In this document: positions 44,985 through 52,489 of the stretch, in pieces
Position numbering within the stretch: the stretch's first letter is position 1
How the letters are laid out: every line of letters begins with the position of its first letter
Origin: Pseudaeromonas sharmana
GTDB lineage: Bacteria > Pseudomonadota > Gammaproteobacteria > Enterobacterales > Aeromonadaceae
Length of the DNA stretch: 64,000 bases
Direction: 5' to 3'
Assembly (NCBI RefSeq): GCF_042649925.1
Contig: NZ_JBHSAF010000001.1
Coordinates: 434,001 to 498,000, forward strand
The notes under the pieces: model-generated
What the model was told of the DNA's origin: nothing
The model's input: the letters and a program-made list of their open reading frames with translations, nothing else
The model's database searches: none
Made by a program: the position numbers and the translations under genes

Positions 44985-45134
44985 GCTTGCGAAGCCCAAC
45001 GTTTACCGAGCCGCTAACGGCTTTTATACATTAACACTGCTGACTATTAAACCGACGATTACTGCCAGGCCATGGTATTGAACTTAACCGCAGTAAACGT
45101 TGGGCTTCATTTCATTCAGCCCAACCTACATGCT
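44966..45134 (+). repeat. 169-bp palindromic element, copy 1
   Basis: Ends are inverted repeats: AGCACGTAGGTTGGGCTGAG at the left and TCAGCCCAACCTACATGCT at the right. Nested inside are a second pair (AAGCCCAACGTTTACCG and CGCAGTAAACGTTGGGCTT) and a small terminator-like hairpin AGCCGCTAACGGCTTTTA. It overlaps the 3' end of island gene 1. Confidence 0.95.
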
Positions 45135-45197
45135 GAATTTATTCGCCATTTTCACTTAAGCCGGTATGGTAAGAAATAAAAAGGGAAAAGAAAGTAG

Positions 45198-45791
45198 ATG
45201 CAAAGCATAAATGTGCGGAGAATTCGATTAGGATTATGCTTATTCTTAACAATGCCGTTGGCCGCATATGTCCTGTTATTGATGATTTATACGCCGCTTG
45301 AGGCGTATTGGCCGCTTAAAGTTGATCATTCAACGACTGGACTAGACAAGTCGTTCGAACTCTTCTCACCGATGCCATATAGTGCCGGATTTGGTTTTGA
45401 GGTTGATGGTCAGATTTTTGATGTGAATCATGTCGAAACTAACATAAATAAACTTCCTGCTTGTACCATGCGCCTGACAATAACGCCTATCTTTGCAGTG
45501 GGGCAGGATGAACGCACCTATGAGTTTGATTGTTTTAACCGATATGTTGGCAGCTACTCTGGTACGACGTATCCTCCAGGTGATGTCATATTACCGGTAG
45601 GTTTTTTCAAGGTGAGTTATTCGGTGCAGATCGATACCCCTGAATCTCATAATGTGACGTTGAGAGTTGCTTATTCGGGTGCGGAAGGGGGCTGGTCTGT
45701 TTTATACGACATAATCCACTTGATGGCTTGTTACATAATATTCCCATTTTATATGGTGTTTTCCTTCATTAATTCAATTTTTAATTCATAG
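45198..45791 (+). CDS. Island gene 2: membrane protein of unknown function
   Basis: 197 residues with two predicted membrane helices, one near each end (about 11-33 and 170-195), and a central soluble part of about 130 residues that contains two cysteines (PACTMRLTI and EFDCFNRY), suggesting a disulfide if the loop is periplasmic. No family recognised. A GGGAAAAGAAAG purine run precedes the ATG. Same strand and AT-rich composition as its neighbours; it is followed 38 bp later by palindrome copy 2. Confidence 0.75.
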   Translation: MQSINVRRIRLGLCLFLTMPLAAYVLLLMIYTPLEAYWPLKVDHSTTGLDKSFELFSPMPYSAGFGFEVDGQIFDVNHVETNINKLPACTMRLTITPIFAVGQDERTYEFDCFNRYVGSYSGTTYPPGDVILPVGFFKVSYSVQIDTPESHNVTLRVAYSGAEGGWSVLYDIIHLMACYIIFPFYMVFSFINSIFNS

Positions 45792-45829
45792 AAATGACTT
45801 TTTGTATGTAATATTATCATAGCACCTAC

Positions 45830-45998
45830 AGCACGTAGGTTGGGCTGAGCTTGCGAAGCCCAGCGTTTACCGAGCCGCTAACGGCTTTTATACATTAACA
45901 CTGCTGACTATTAAACCGACGATTACTGCCAGGCCATGGTATTGAACTTAACCGCAGTAAACGTTGGGCTTCATTTCACTCAGCCCAACCTACATGCT
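45830..45998 (+). repeat. 169-bp palindromic element, copy 2
   Basis: Nearly identical to copy 1 and in the same orientation. Immediately to the left stands an extra AGCACCTAC, a second partial copy of the element's terminal bases. Confidence 0.95.
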
Positions 45999-46093
45999 AT
46001 TCATCATTTCATCGATATGTTGCGGATGGAACATATCCAATAAATTGGTGTGGCGATGCGTATATTCGCCAGCAATCGTACAATTAACATGCC

Positions 46094-46117
46094 TGCGATT
46101 ACGCTTCGCTAATCGCA
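46094..46117. repeat. Short palindrome of a second type
   Basis: TGCGATTA, loop CGCTTCGC, TAATCGCA, followed by CCTACG. Repeats of the form GCGATTAGCG...CGCTAATCGC are common dispersed palindromes in gammaproteobacteria (recalled). It lies just before island gene 3 and differs from the 169-bp family. Confidence 0.7.
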
Positions 46118-46144
46118 CCTACGGTTCTAGATCTAGGGGGTCAT

Positions 46145-46786
46145 ATGTTTGGTATTCATGATATAGCGCTATTCATTATTTCCGGCTTTCTTTTAAATTT
46201 AACCCCTGGCCCAGACTCCATTCTCATCATGTCGAGAAGTGCCTCTAACGGTTGGCGCGCGGGTTCTGTTGCAGCTTTCGGTGTTTGCACTGGTTGTTAT
46301 GTGCATGTGTTTGCTGCGGCACTTGGTCTTTCTGCGATCCTTGCTAGTTCAGCGATGGCTTTCACGATTGTAAAATTAATCGGAGCTGCTTATTTGGTTT
46401 ACATGGGCTTGTCGGCTTTATTTTCCCATTCAAAAACAAAACCAGACAAACCAGAAAATAAACGTGAAATGCAATTTAGCCATAAATCCATATTCATTCA
46501 AGGCTTCCTGTCAAACGCCTTGAATCCCAAAGTTGCCTTGTTTTTCTTGGCATTTGTTCCTCAGTTTATCGACCATGACGCATCAAACAAGGCGCTTGCA
46601 TTCCTTATTCTCGGCTCAATGTTTATTTTCAATAGCCTGATTTACTGCAATCTGCTGGCTGTGTTCACTGCTGTCGCAAGCAGTCGTTTAAAAGTAAACC
46701 AAACTATTGCCAACATACTAAATAAAACTATTGGTGCTTTGTTCATTTCCTTTGGACTGAAATTGGCATTCATGACTAGAAATTAA
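46145..46786 (+). CDS. Island gene 3: LysE/RhtB family exporter
   Basis: 213 residues with six membrane helices. Family hallmarks: the N-terminal NLTPGPDSILIMSRSASNGWRAG, the mid-protein LIGAAYLVYMGLSAL and GFLSNALNPKVALFFLAFVPQF. These proteins export amino acids or related small molecules from the cytoplasm. The specific substrate is unknown. An AGGGGG ribosome site precedes ATG 46145. It is the only island gene with a clear core-type function. Confidence 0.93.
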   Translation: MFGIHDIALFIISGFLLNLTPGPDSILIMSRSASNGWRAGSVAAFGVCTGCYVHVFAAALGLSAILASSAMAFTIVKLIGAAYLVYMGLSALFSHSKTKPDKPENKREMQFSHKSIFIQGFLSNALNPKVALFFLAFVPQFIDHDASNKALAFLILGSMFIFNSLIYCNLLAVFTAVASSRLKVNQTIANILNKTIGALFISFGLKLAFMTRN

Positions 46787-46811
46787 CAAAAAATGGGTGT
46801 GGGCAGCACGT

Positions 46812-46980
46812 AGCACCTAGGTTGGGCTGAGCTTGCGAAGCCCAACGTTTACCGAGCCGCTAACGGCTTTTATACATTAACACTGCTGATTATTAAGCAA
46901 AAAATTACGGCTAGACCATGAAGTTTAACTTAACCGCGGTAAACGTTGGGCTGCATTTCATTCAGCCCAACCTGCGTGCT
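46812..46980 (+). repeat. 169-bp palindromic element, copy 3
   Basis: Same length and orientation as copies 1 and 2, with more substitutions in the centre (around 46880-46920). It starts AGCACCTAGG and ends CCTGCGTGCT. An extra AGCACGT precedes it, again a partial duplicate of the end. Confidence 0.93.
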
Positions 46981-47043
46981 GGGGCGCGCATAAAGCCGTG
47001 TACCCAATAACAAAATGTTAGATGGACACTATGCGCAGGGAAA

Positions 47044-47586
47044 ATGGAAAATATGCATAACATAATTAAATACGAAATAACCAAACATGATCTTATTGAT
47101 TTTCATCTTTATTACGCAAAAAATTCTAAAGCCATCAAAAATCAAATAAGAGGGGCGCAAATTACTTTACTTGTAATGTTTGCAGTTTCAATTGTCTGCT
47201 TTTGCATTATTTTTGATGGGCTACCCAGGGTGTTTTCGATTGCTTTCGTTCTTTTATTTGGATTTGTGCAAATAATTACATATGAATATCGGCAAAACAA
47301 GAAAATTATCCGTTATGTAAATAAACTTGTTGCAAGCAATACTAGCAAGCACTTTTTAGGAAGAAAGTCCCTAACAATAAACACTGATTCAATAATATTT
47401 ACCGACGAAAACACTGAATTAAAATTTTCAATCACCCCTGACGTAACCCTCAAAGAATCAGAGAAAAGTTATTTTATTTTCAGAAGCGAAACCCCTGCGG
47501 TAATCTTACCAAAGAAATTCATATCCAATGAAAGTGGAACGGAAGAACTCCTAAATAATCTGAACAAAAAATCACCTGGTAAATAG
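47044..47586 (+). CDS. Island gene 4: YcxB-like membrane protein
   Basis: 180 residues: a short N-terminal segment, two adjacent membrane helices (about 40-80), and a C-terminal cytoplasmic domain (about 95-178) with LTINTDSIIFTDENTELKFS and a late TPAVILPKKFIS segment followed by a helix. This is the YcxB-like arrangement. Function unknown. CAGGGAAA precedes ATG 47044; a second Met three codons later is possible. Very AT-rich (many AAA/ATA codons), the most atypical gene of the island. Confidence 0.8.
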   Translation: MENMHNIIKYEITKHDLIDFHLYYAKNSKAIKNQIRGAQITLLVMFAVSIVCFCIIFDGLPRVFSIAFVLLFGFVQIITYEYRQNKKIIRYVNKLVASNTSKHFLGRKSLTINTDSIIFTDENTELKFSITPDVTLKESEKSYFIFRSETPAVILPKKFISNESGTEELLNNLNKKSPGK

Positions 47587-47590
47587 TTTA

Positions 47591-47756
47591 AGCACCTGGG
47601 TTGGGCTGAGCTTGCGAAGCCAAGGTTGACCAAGCTTCTAACATTTTTTAAATTCACGATGCAGATTGTTAAACCGCAGATTACGACTAGATCACAGTAT
47701 TTAATTTAACCGCGGTAACCGTTGGACTTCACTTCATTCGGTCCAGCCTAAGTGCT
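47591..47756 (+). repeat. Palindromic element, copy 4 (diverged)
   Basis: About 166 bp in the same orientation, only 4 bp after the stop of island gene 4. It begins AGCACCTGGGTTGGGCTGAG and ends GTCCAGCCTAAGTGCT. The inner arms and the small terminator-like hairpin have decayed, so it is the oldest full copy. Confidence 0.88.
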
Positions 47757-47851
47757 TTTTTTAATCAAAAATATAAGATAATATCGCGCAGAGTTTAATG
47801 ATGTGAATTGCGCACACATTTTTGTCGGTGTAGCTGTTTTAGGGGTTAATT

Positions 47852-48208
47852 ATGTATAGAATAGTTTTTTTTGCTTCACTCTTTACGTTAGCTGGTTGTT
47901 CAGCGACTGAATTAAATTCGAAAGGTTCAACCGTCCGTATCATCGATAATGAAATTTTAGCTGCCGAGATCGAAGAATCATGTCAGTGGTTAGGTGAAGT
48001 TAATGGGTCTCAAGGGAATGTTTTTACCGCAGATTTAACTTCAGAATCGAATATGATGGCTGGTGCTCGGAACATTCTTCGTAATCAAGCCGCTGGAATT
48101 GGTGCTAATACCGTCATAATCCAAAGGCATCAATCGGTTGAATCTGAAGCGTTTATTGGTACTGGAGGGCATACATTCATTGGACAAGCGTTTATCTGCA
48201 AACGTTGA
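47852..48208 (+). CDS. Island gene 5: DUF4156 lipoprotein
   Basis: 118 residues. The lipobox LAGC (MYRIVFFASLFTLAGCSATE) makes Cys16 the lipidated residue. The mature part (CQWLGEVNGSQGN, ARNILRNQAAGIGANTVII, and a C-terminal AFICKR) fits the DUF4156 family of small envelope lipoproteins, which usually contain a Cys pair. Function unknown. AGGGGTTAATT precedes ATG 47852. A shortened palindrome follows 3 bp after the stop. Confidence 0.88.
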   Translation: MYRIVFFASLFTLAGCSATELNSKGSTVRIIDNEILAAEIEESCQWLGEVNGSQGNVFTADLTSESNMMAGARNILRNQAAGIGANTVIIQRHQSVESEAFIGTGGHTFIGQAFICKR

Positions 48209-48211
48209 ACA

Positions 48212-48256
48212 AGCACGCAGGTTGCGCTGCATTTCATTCAGCCCAACCTGCGTACT
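48212..48256 (+). repeat. Palindromic element, remnant copy 5
   Basis: Only the terminal hairpin remains: AGCACGCAGGTTGCGCTG, CATTTCATT, CAGCCCAACCTGCGTACT. It matches the right-end hairpin of the full elements, so it is either an internal deletion or a solo end. Confidence 0.85.
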
Positions 48257-48381
48257 GCTGCATTTTTTATAGGGTGATTTTTGCCGCTAGCAGAGTAGGC
48301 AATCACCTCTCGGTCACCCCTGGTTTTTTCTTGGTCAGCATCGGTTTTGGTTTGCCATCATATAGGTACTTAATAAATAGC

Positions 48382-48603
48382 ATGTTGATTGTGACATTGA
48401 TTCTGCCGTCGATCATTACGGTTCTATGTTGGTTTGGTGTGGTTGCCAATATTAAAAATGAATATCATGGCAGCGTTTTTTCGAATGATTGGCTGTTTAA
48501 TCCTGAACAGCTGGAGCCGCCGGGGCTAAAATATCGGCTGGCTATTATAGTGATCTCGCCAATATGGTTCTTTGGCGCTTGTTACTATTACTATTGGCGC
48601 TAG
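48382..48603 (+). CDS. Small membrane protein, possibly 5'-truncated
   Basis: At least 73 residues from the first convincing internal Met (MLIVTLILPSIITVLCWFGV), with a second helix near the C-terminus (LAIIVISPIWFFGACYYYYW). The reading frame is open back to 48205, but that part is encoded by palindrome remnant 5 and has no ribosome site. It may be the 3' part of a gene whose start was lost when the element landed, or a short gene with a non-standard start. No family recognised. Confidence 0.4.
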   Translation: MLIVTLILPSIITVLCWFGVVANIKNEYHGSVFSNDWLFNPEQLEPPGLKYRLAIIVISPIWFFGACYYYYWR

Positions 48604-48727
48604 CTGATGCGGTGCTGAGGAATTCTATACTCAAGCGCGCTGGAGCGTTGCGTGATCACCGCATATCTGGGTTGATTCGTCATTGAGTGGTTATGTTTAT
48701 GATGTCATCGCCTGATGATTTTCTGTT

Positions 48728-49147
48728 ATGAGCGTGGTTATGAGGTTATTCTTCTGGTTGGATATGGTGTTACTGGCGCTGGCGTTAAATATCGCAACAG
48801 CGTTGGCCGGTGAGTCTGACGAACAACTTGCTGTTGCCTTTGCAAATCAACAACGCAATCTGCAAATCCAAGGCGAAGGCCTGGTATCTGCCATGCTGCC
48901 TGACGACACCACAGGTTCACAGCATCAGCGTTTTATTCTCAGATTAACCAGCGGGCAAAGCTTGTTGATTGCGCATAACATCGATTTGGCGCCCAGGATC
49001 GCGGATTTAAACATCGGCGATAGGGTTGAGTTTTATGGTGAATACGAGTGGAATCCGGAAGGCGGTGTGGTGCATTGGACACATCATGATCCTGATGGTC
49101 GTCACGCGGCGGGTTGGTTAAGACATAATGGTAAACTCTATCAATAA
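48728..49147 (+). CDS. DUF3465 domain-containing exported protein
   Basis: 139 residues. A hydrophobic signal (RLFFWLDMVLLALALNIATALA) is followed by a small OB-like domain: IQGEGLVSAMLPDDTTGSQH, then LRLTSGQSLLIAHNIDLAPR, and the family C-terminal HWTHHDPDGRHAAGWLRHNG. Function unknown; often found beside a nuclease-like or Excalibur gene. ATG 48728 lacks a clear ribosome site; ATG 48740 is an alternative. The next gene is 11 bp downstream. Confidence 0.85.
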   Translation: MSVVMRLFFWLDMVLLALALNIATALAGESDEQLAVAFANQQRNLQIQGEGLVSAMLPDDTTGSQHQRFILRLTSGQSLLIAHNIDLAPRIADLNIGDRVEFYGEYEWNPEGGVVHWTHHDPDGRHAAGWLRHNGKLYQ

Positions 49148-49158
49148 AGGATTTTATT

Positions 49159-49461
49159 TTGCGTAAATTTATTCTCTTAATCGCTATCGGCGTCGGCTTG
49201 TATCAATATTTCAATAAGCCGGGCGCAACGGTGTCGGAGCCCATTTATTATGATGATGTTGGTATCAGCGCTTATCAAACGTCGACTTCGACCTCATCTT
49301 CTGTGGTCGCTTCGACGCAATTTAGTTGTCAGGGCAAGACCCACTGTAGTCAAATGGGATCATATGAAGAGGCTAAATTCTACTTGGATAACTGTCCTGG
49401 AATGAAAATGGACGGTGATGGCGATGGGATTCCATGTGAACAGCAATTTTCATCATGGTGA
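49159..49461 (+). CDS. Excalibur calcium-binding domain protein
   Basis: 100 residues from TTG 49159, placed by AAAGG. N-terminal membrane anchor or signal (RKFILLIAIGVGLYQYF), a Ser/Thr linker, then the Excalibur domain: CSQMGSYEEAKFYLDNC and the calcium-loop DGDGDGIPCE. Excalibur domains bind calcium extracytoplasmically and are often attached to nucleases; here the domain stands alone. Operon with the DUF3465 gene. Confidence 0.87.
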   Translation: MRKFILLIAIGVGLYQYFNKPGATVSEPIYYDDVGISAYQTSTSTSSSVVASTQFSCQGKTHCSQMGSYEEAKFYLDNCPGMKMDGDGDGIPCEQQFSSW

Positions 49462-49511
49462 TCAGTGAACGCCCCGGTTATTCAACCCCGTGGATATAAG
49501 GAAGATAAGCC

Positions 49512-50126
49512 ATGCGGCTATTGGTCATTGCCCTGCTGGCGTTAGTGTCACTGTTTCCGCTGCTGCTGTTCACCACCAACGTCTGTGGTTTAAATAATGA
49601 TGCCGGGGCCGTGGTGTCCGTTATTCTTGGCTGGGTTGTACTGCCCATCATTCTGTTGCACTACTGGCAAGGCAAACCTGATCCGGCAGTGATGGCGGTG
49701 GCTGTCGACGATCCGATCATGCAGGCCCACATCGCCCGCGCCACAGCCCAGTTGCCGCGCTTTATCGACGGTTTGCAGCGCGGTGAATGGGCGGCCTATA
49801 TCAAGTTCCCGTATGCCTTCGATGGCGAGATTGAACATGTCTGGGGCGAGGCCCATGCCTATCAGGATGGCGAGTTTGTGACCTCGCTGGCGTCAGCGCC
49901 GGTCGGCGCCCTGCCTGAAACCCTACCTCCGCGCCTCAGGATCCCGGTAGCCGAGATTGAGGACTGGACCCTCACCGATGCCCATGGCCGCAGCCAGGGC
50001 GGGTATACACTGTTGGCCACGGCGCTGTTATATGAACAGCGCTACGGCAAGTTGCCGCAGCGCTATGCCGACGAGCTCAGGCGCTTCGTCGATTTTTCCT
50101 GGCCGCTACCCCCTCATCAGGTTTGA
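49512..50126 (+). CDS. DUF2314-like membrane-anchored protein
   Basis: 204 residues. Two N-terminal membrane helices (about 3-22 and 33-52) and a soluble domain: MQAHIARATAQLPRFIDGL, then KFPYAFDGEIEHVWGEAHAY and VAEIEDWTLTDAHGRSQGGY. The last two segments resemble DUF2314 (a charged/aromatic beta domain that ends in an I-x-DW motif); this assignment is by pattern. AAGGAAGATAAGCC precedes the ATG. Function unknown. Confidence 0.75.
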   Translation: MRLLVIALLALVSLFPLLLFTTNVCGLNNDAGAVVSVILGWVVLPIILLHYWQGKPDPAVMAVAVDDPIMQAHIARATAQLPRFIDGLQRGEWAAYIKFPYAFDGEIEHVWGEAHAYQDGEFVTSLASAPVGALPETLPPRLRIPVAEIEDWTLTDAHGRSQGGYTLLATALLYEQRYGKLPQRYADELRRFVDFSWPLPPHQV

Positions 50127-50291
50127 TATTCACTAGGCACCTTTTTTCGGTCGCCTGATACAGGACAGCGGCCGGGCCGGATGGTGGTGCTCGGCCCACT
50201 TGCGTTGAGCATGCTGGTGTGGCGAGATCAATCCGGCGGCACAGCGCACAGGGCGCGCAAACCGGATCGTGCAATCAAGGGAGAGATCACT

Positions 50292-50771
50292 ATGTGGCAG
50301 CAAATTCATGCGGTGTTGGTGGCGGAGTTCTCCGATGTGACCGATCTGGCCGGCCTGGTCAGAATTGTCGTGCGTTTGTCGGTCGCGGCGCTATTGGGGG
50401 GGCTCTTGGGGCTGGAGCGGCAGCAACAACGGAAAAATGCCGGTGTGCGTACCCATATGCTGGTCTGTATCGGCGCGGCACTATTTGTCCTGATTCCGCA
50501 ACAGGCGGGGGCATCAGTTGGCGATATTAGCCGCGTGCTGCAAGGGCTGGTGGCAGGGATTGGCTTTTTAGGGGCGGGCGCCATTATTCAGGGCGCATCG
50601 CAGACTGAAACCAAAGGCTTGACGACGGCAGCGGGCATCTGGGTCACGGCCGCCGTCGGGATTGCCGCCGGCATGGGACGCGAATTAACCGCCATCATCA
50701 GCACGCTGGTGGCGCTGTTTATCTTGTCCGTCATCCCGCGCCTTTATGCGCTGGGGGCGAAAAAACCCTGA
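50292..50771 (+). CDS. MgtC/SapB family membrane protein
   Basis: 159 residues with four to five membrane helices. Family motif: LGGLLGLERQQQRKNAGVRTHMLVCIGAALF, followed by GLVAGIGFLGAGAIIQG and GLTTAAGIWVTAAVGIAAGMG. MgtC relatives are tied to magnesium limitation and intracellular survival; short forms like this lack the C-terminal ACT-like domain of Salmonella MgtC, so a virulence role cannot be assumed. AAGGGAGAGATCACT precedes ATG 50292. Its last codons lie in a tandem duplication. Confidence 0.92.
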   Translation: MWQQIHAVLVAEFSDVTDLAGLVRIVVRLSVAALLGGLLGLERQQQRKNAGVRTHMLVCIGAALFVLIPQQAGASVGDISRVLQGLVAGIGFLGAGAIIQGASQTETKGLTTAAGIWVTAAVGIAAGMGRELTAIISTLVALFILSVIPRLYALGAKKP

Positions 50772-50855
50772 TGTGCTCGTTCTGTGCATCCAGTGTCAGT
50801 TATGCGCTGGGGGCGAAAAAACCCTGATGTGCTCGTTCTGTGCATCCAGCGTCAG
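50744..50855 (+). repeat. 56-bp tandem duplication covering the mgtC-like 3' end
   Basis: Units 50744-50799 and 50800-50855 differ at one base (CCAGTGTCAG versus CCAGCGTCAG). The first unit contains the last codons and stop of the MgtC gene; the second is non-coding. Confidence 0.95.
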
Positions 50856-51077
50856 CAACCGGTATCGGCAGCACGCTCCAGGCGTGCCACCAGGCATGGG
50901 TCACCAGGTGGCCGACAATGCCGAGCCGCATCGCTCGTCCACCGTCGCTGGCGGCACCCTGTGTAGCGTCGACTGAGCGCCGCTTGTCCGCACTAGGGGC
51001 CGCTGCGGCGGCGTGCTAGGGTAGCGTCCGGACAAGAAGGGGGCGGCAGATATGTGCCGCCGGCAAGGGAGAAACGG

Positions 51078-51701
51078 ATGAAACGGGCGTTGCTGGTGTT
51101 GTGTCAGGGGGTGGAGGAGTATGAGGCGAGCGTGTTTACCGATGCGCTGGGCTGGACCACCACCTATGGGCTGGAGCCGATTGCGCTGCTGACGGTCGGG
51201 CTGCGACCCAAGGTGCGCTGTGCCTGGAATTTCACCATCGAGCCGCAATGCCAGCTGGAGCAGGTCGACGTCGCGGCCTTCGATGCGTTGCTGATCCCCG
51301 GCGGCATGGGGCGGGCCGGCTTCTATGAGGATGCCTATGATGGCCGGCTGCTGGCGCTGATCCGCCAGTTCGATGCCGAACGCAAGCTGATCGCCTCGGT
51401 CTGCGTCGGCGCAATGCCAATTGCCCGCAGTGGCGTACTGCAGGGGCGCCGCGGCACTACCTATTGCCGCAGCCCGGAGCGACAGCAGCAGATGGCGGCG
51501 CTCGGCGTGCAGGTGCTGGCCGAGCCGCTGGTGGTGGATGACAACATCATCACCTGCAGCAGTCCGGGACAGGCGTTGCAGGTGGCATTCATGGTGGTGG
51601 AGCGATTGAGCTCGGCGGCGAACCTGGCGCGCATCCAGGAGGGGATGGGCTTTGATGGGCGGTCGTCATGGCCTGAGCGGCCTGAGCCGCGGTGCACATG
51701 A
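51078..51701 (+). CDS. DJ-1/PfpI family protein
   Basis: 207 residues. The nucleophile elbow IASVCVGAMPIARSG carries the conserved cysteine, and the acidic partner is in LLVLCQGVEEYEAS. IPGGMGRAGFYED is the family GG segment. Members include chaperone/deglycase-like and amidase-like proteins; the role here is unknown. AAGGGAGAAACGG places the start at 51078 rather than 51054. Monocistronic and convergent with the pilin gene. Confidence 0.9.
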   Translation: MKRALLVLCQGVEEYEASVFTDALGWTTTYGLEPIALLTVGLRPKVRCAWNFTIEPQCQLEQVDVAAFDALLIPGGMGRAGFYEDAYDGRLLALIRQFDAERKLIASVCVGAMPIARSGVLQGRRGTTYCRSPERQQQMAALGVQVLAEPLVVDDNIITCSSPGQALQVAFMVVERLSSAANLARIQEGMGFDGRSSWPERPEPRCT

Positions 51702-51732
51702 CGACCGTTCTGTGTGTTTGTTACACCCGCTA

Positions 51733-52227
51733 TCAGCAGCCGGAATAGGTGGTGATGAGCGGTAGCGCGCCCGAGGCGGTGGCATCAATGTAGGTGACGT
51801 TACACTTCGTCTCCCGGCTGCTGGCCGAGGCATAACCGCCCACGGGCCAGATGCCGATGGTGTTGGGGGCGGTATCCAGCGAGGCGTAGATGAAATCGAC
51901 GCCGGTGGCATTGACGGCACTACTGGCCGAAATGTCGAGTAGCAGGAACAGGTCCTGGCCGTTTGGATATCCGTACACGGTGCGGACTGTCTGGCCCGGG
52001 GTGATGGTCACGACGGCTGCGCTGGCATTTTCCACGCCGGCGATCACGGCCTTGTCATAAACCATGCTGGCAGCGCTCTGCACTGCTGCCTTGACGCCGT
52101 TCAAACTGGAGACACGGGCATCAGCCTGCAAATCGAGAAACTTTGGGGCGGCGACCACAGCCAGGATCCCCAGCAGAACAATCACTATCACCAGTTCAAT
52201 CAGGGTAAAACCGTTTTGACGTTGCAT
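51733..52227 (-). CDS. Type IV pilin, MshA-like (orphan)
   Basis: 164 residues. Class-type prepilin leader QRQNG cleaved before FTLIELVIVIVLLGILAV, with the conserved Glu5. APKFLDLQADARVSSLNGVKAAVQSA is typical of MSHA pilins of Vibrio, Shewanella and Aeromonas. A C-terminal disulfide loop is suggested by Cys in TKCNVTYID and the final Cys. No assembly genes are near, so it must use a machinery encoded elsewhere. AGGATGAGTT precedes the ATG. Confidence 0.9.
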   Translation of the reverse strand: MQRQNGFTLIELVIVIVLLGILAVVAAPKFLDLQADARVSSLNGVKAAVQSAASMVYDKAVIAGVENASAAVVTITPGQTVRTVYGYPNGQDLFLLLDISASSAVNATGVDFIYASLDTAPNTIGIWPVGGYASASSRETKCNVTYIDATASGALPLITTYSGC

Positions 52228-52416
52228 AACTCATCCTGTCTCTGTCTTGGGAAGATGTGGCCAGCCTATCGCTACCCACGGCTCGTGGCTATTGTTTAGC
52301 ATAGACAGGATCCCCGGCGTGATCGGTATCAGAAAAAGGTGCCGCTTGAGGCAGAACATATCGATCTCCTGGCGCGCGGGGGCTGCAAACCACAGTGACC
52401 GCAGCCGGGCAGTCAG

Positions 52417-52443
52417 CAGACGGGCCCATTATGGGCCCGTCTG
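52417..52443. terminator. Symmetrical hairpin downstream of the cation transporter gene
   Basis: CAGACGGGCCCAT (52417-52429) and ATGGGCCCGTCTG (52431-52443), an almost perfect 13-bp palindrome. T-runs are weak on both sides, so it may terminate poorly or have another role. The rest of 52228-52489 shows no gene. Confidence 0.5.
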
Positions 52444-52489
52444 TGTTTACGATCCGCCAGGGATGCCGTTGTGACGTGCGGGCCTGGCC

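Noticed and set aside
44966..48256. Calling the palindromes attC sites of a chromosomal integron outright
   Set aside because: Core-like heptamers are present but homology extends past the putative crossover, the outer ends form MITE-like inverted repeats, and no integrase or attI is in the window. Kept only as a hypothesis.
48205..48381. Full-length 132-codon protein starting in palindrome remnant 5
   Set aside because: The N-terminal part is translation of the repeat, without a ribosome site.
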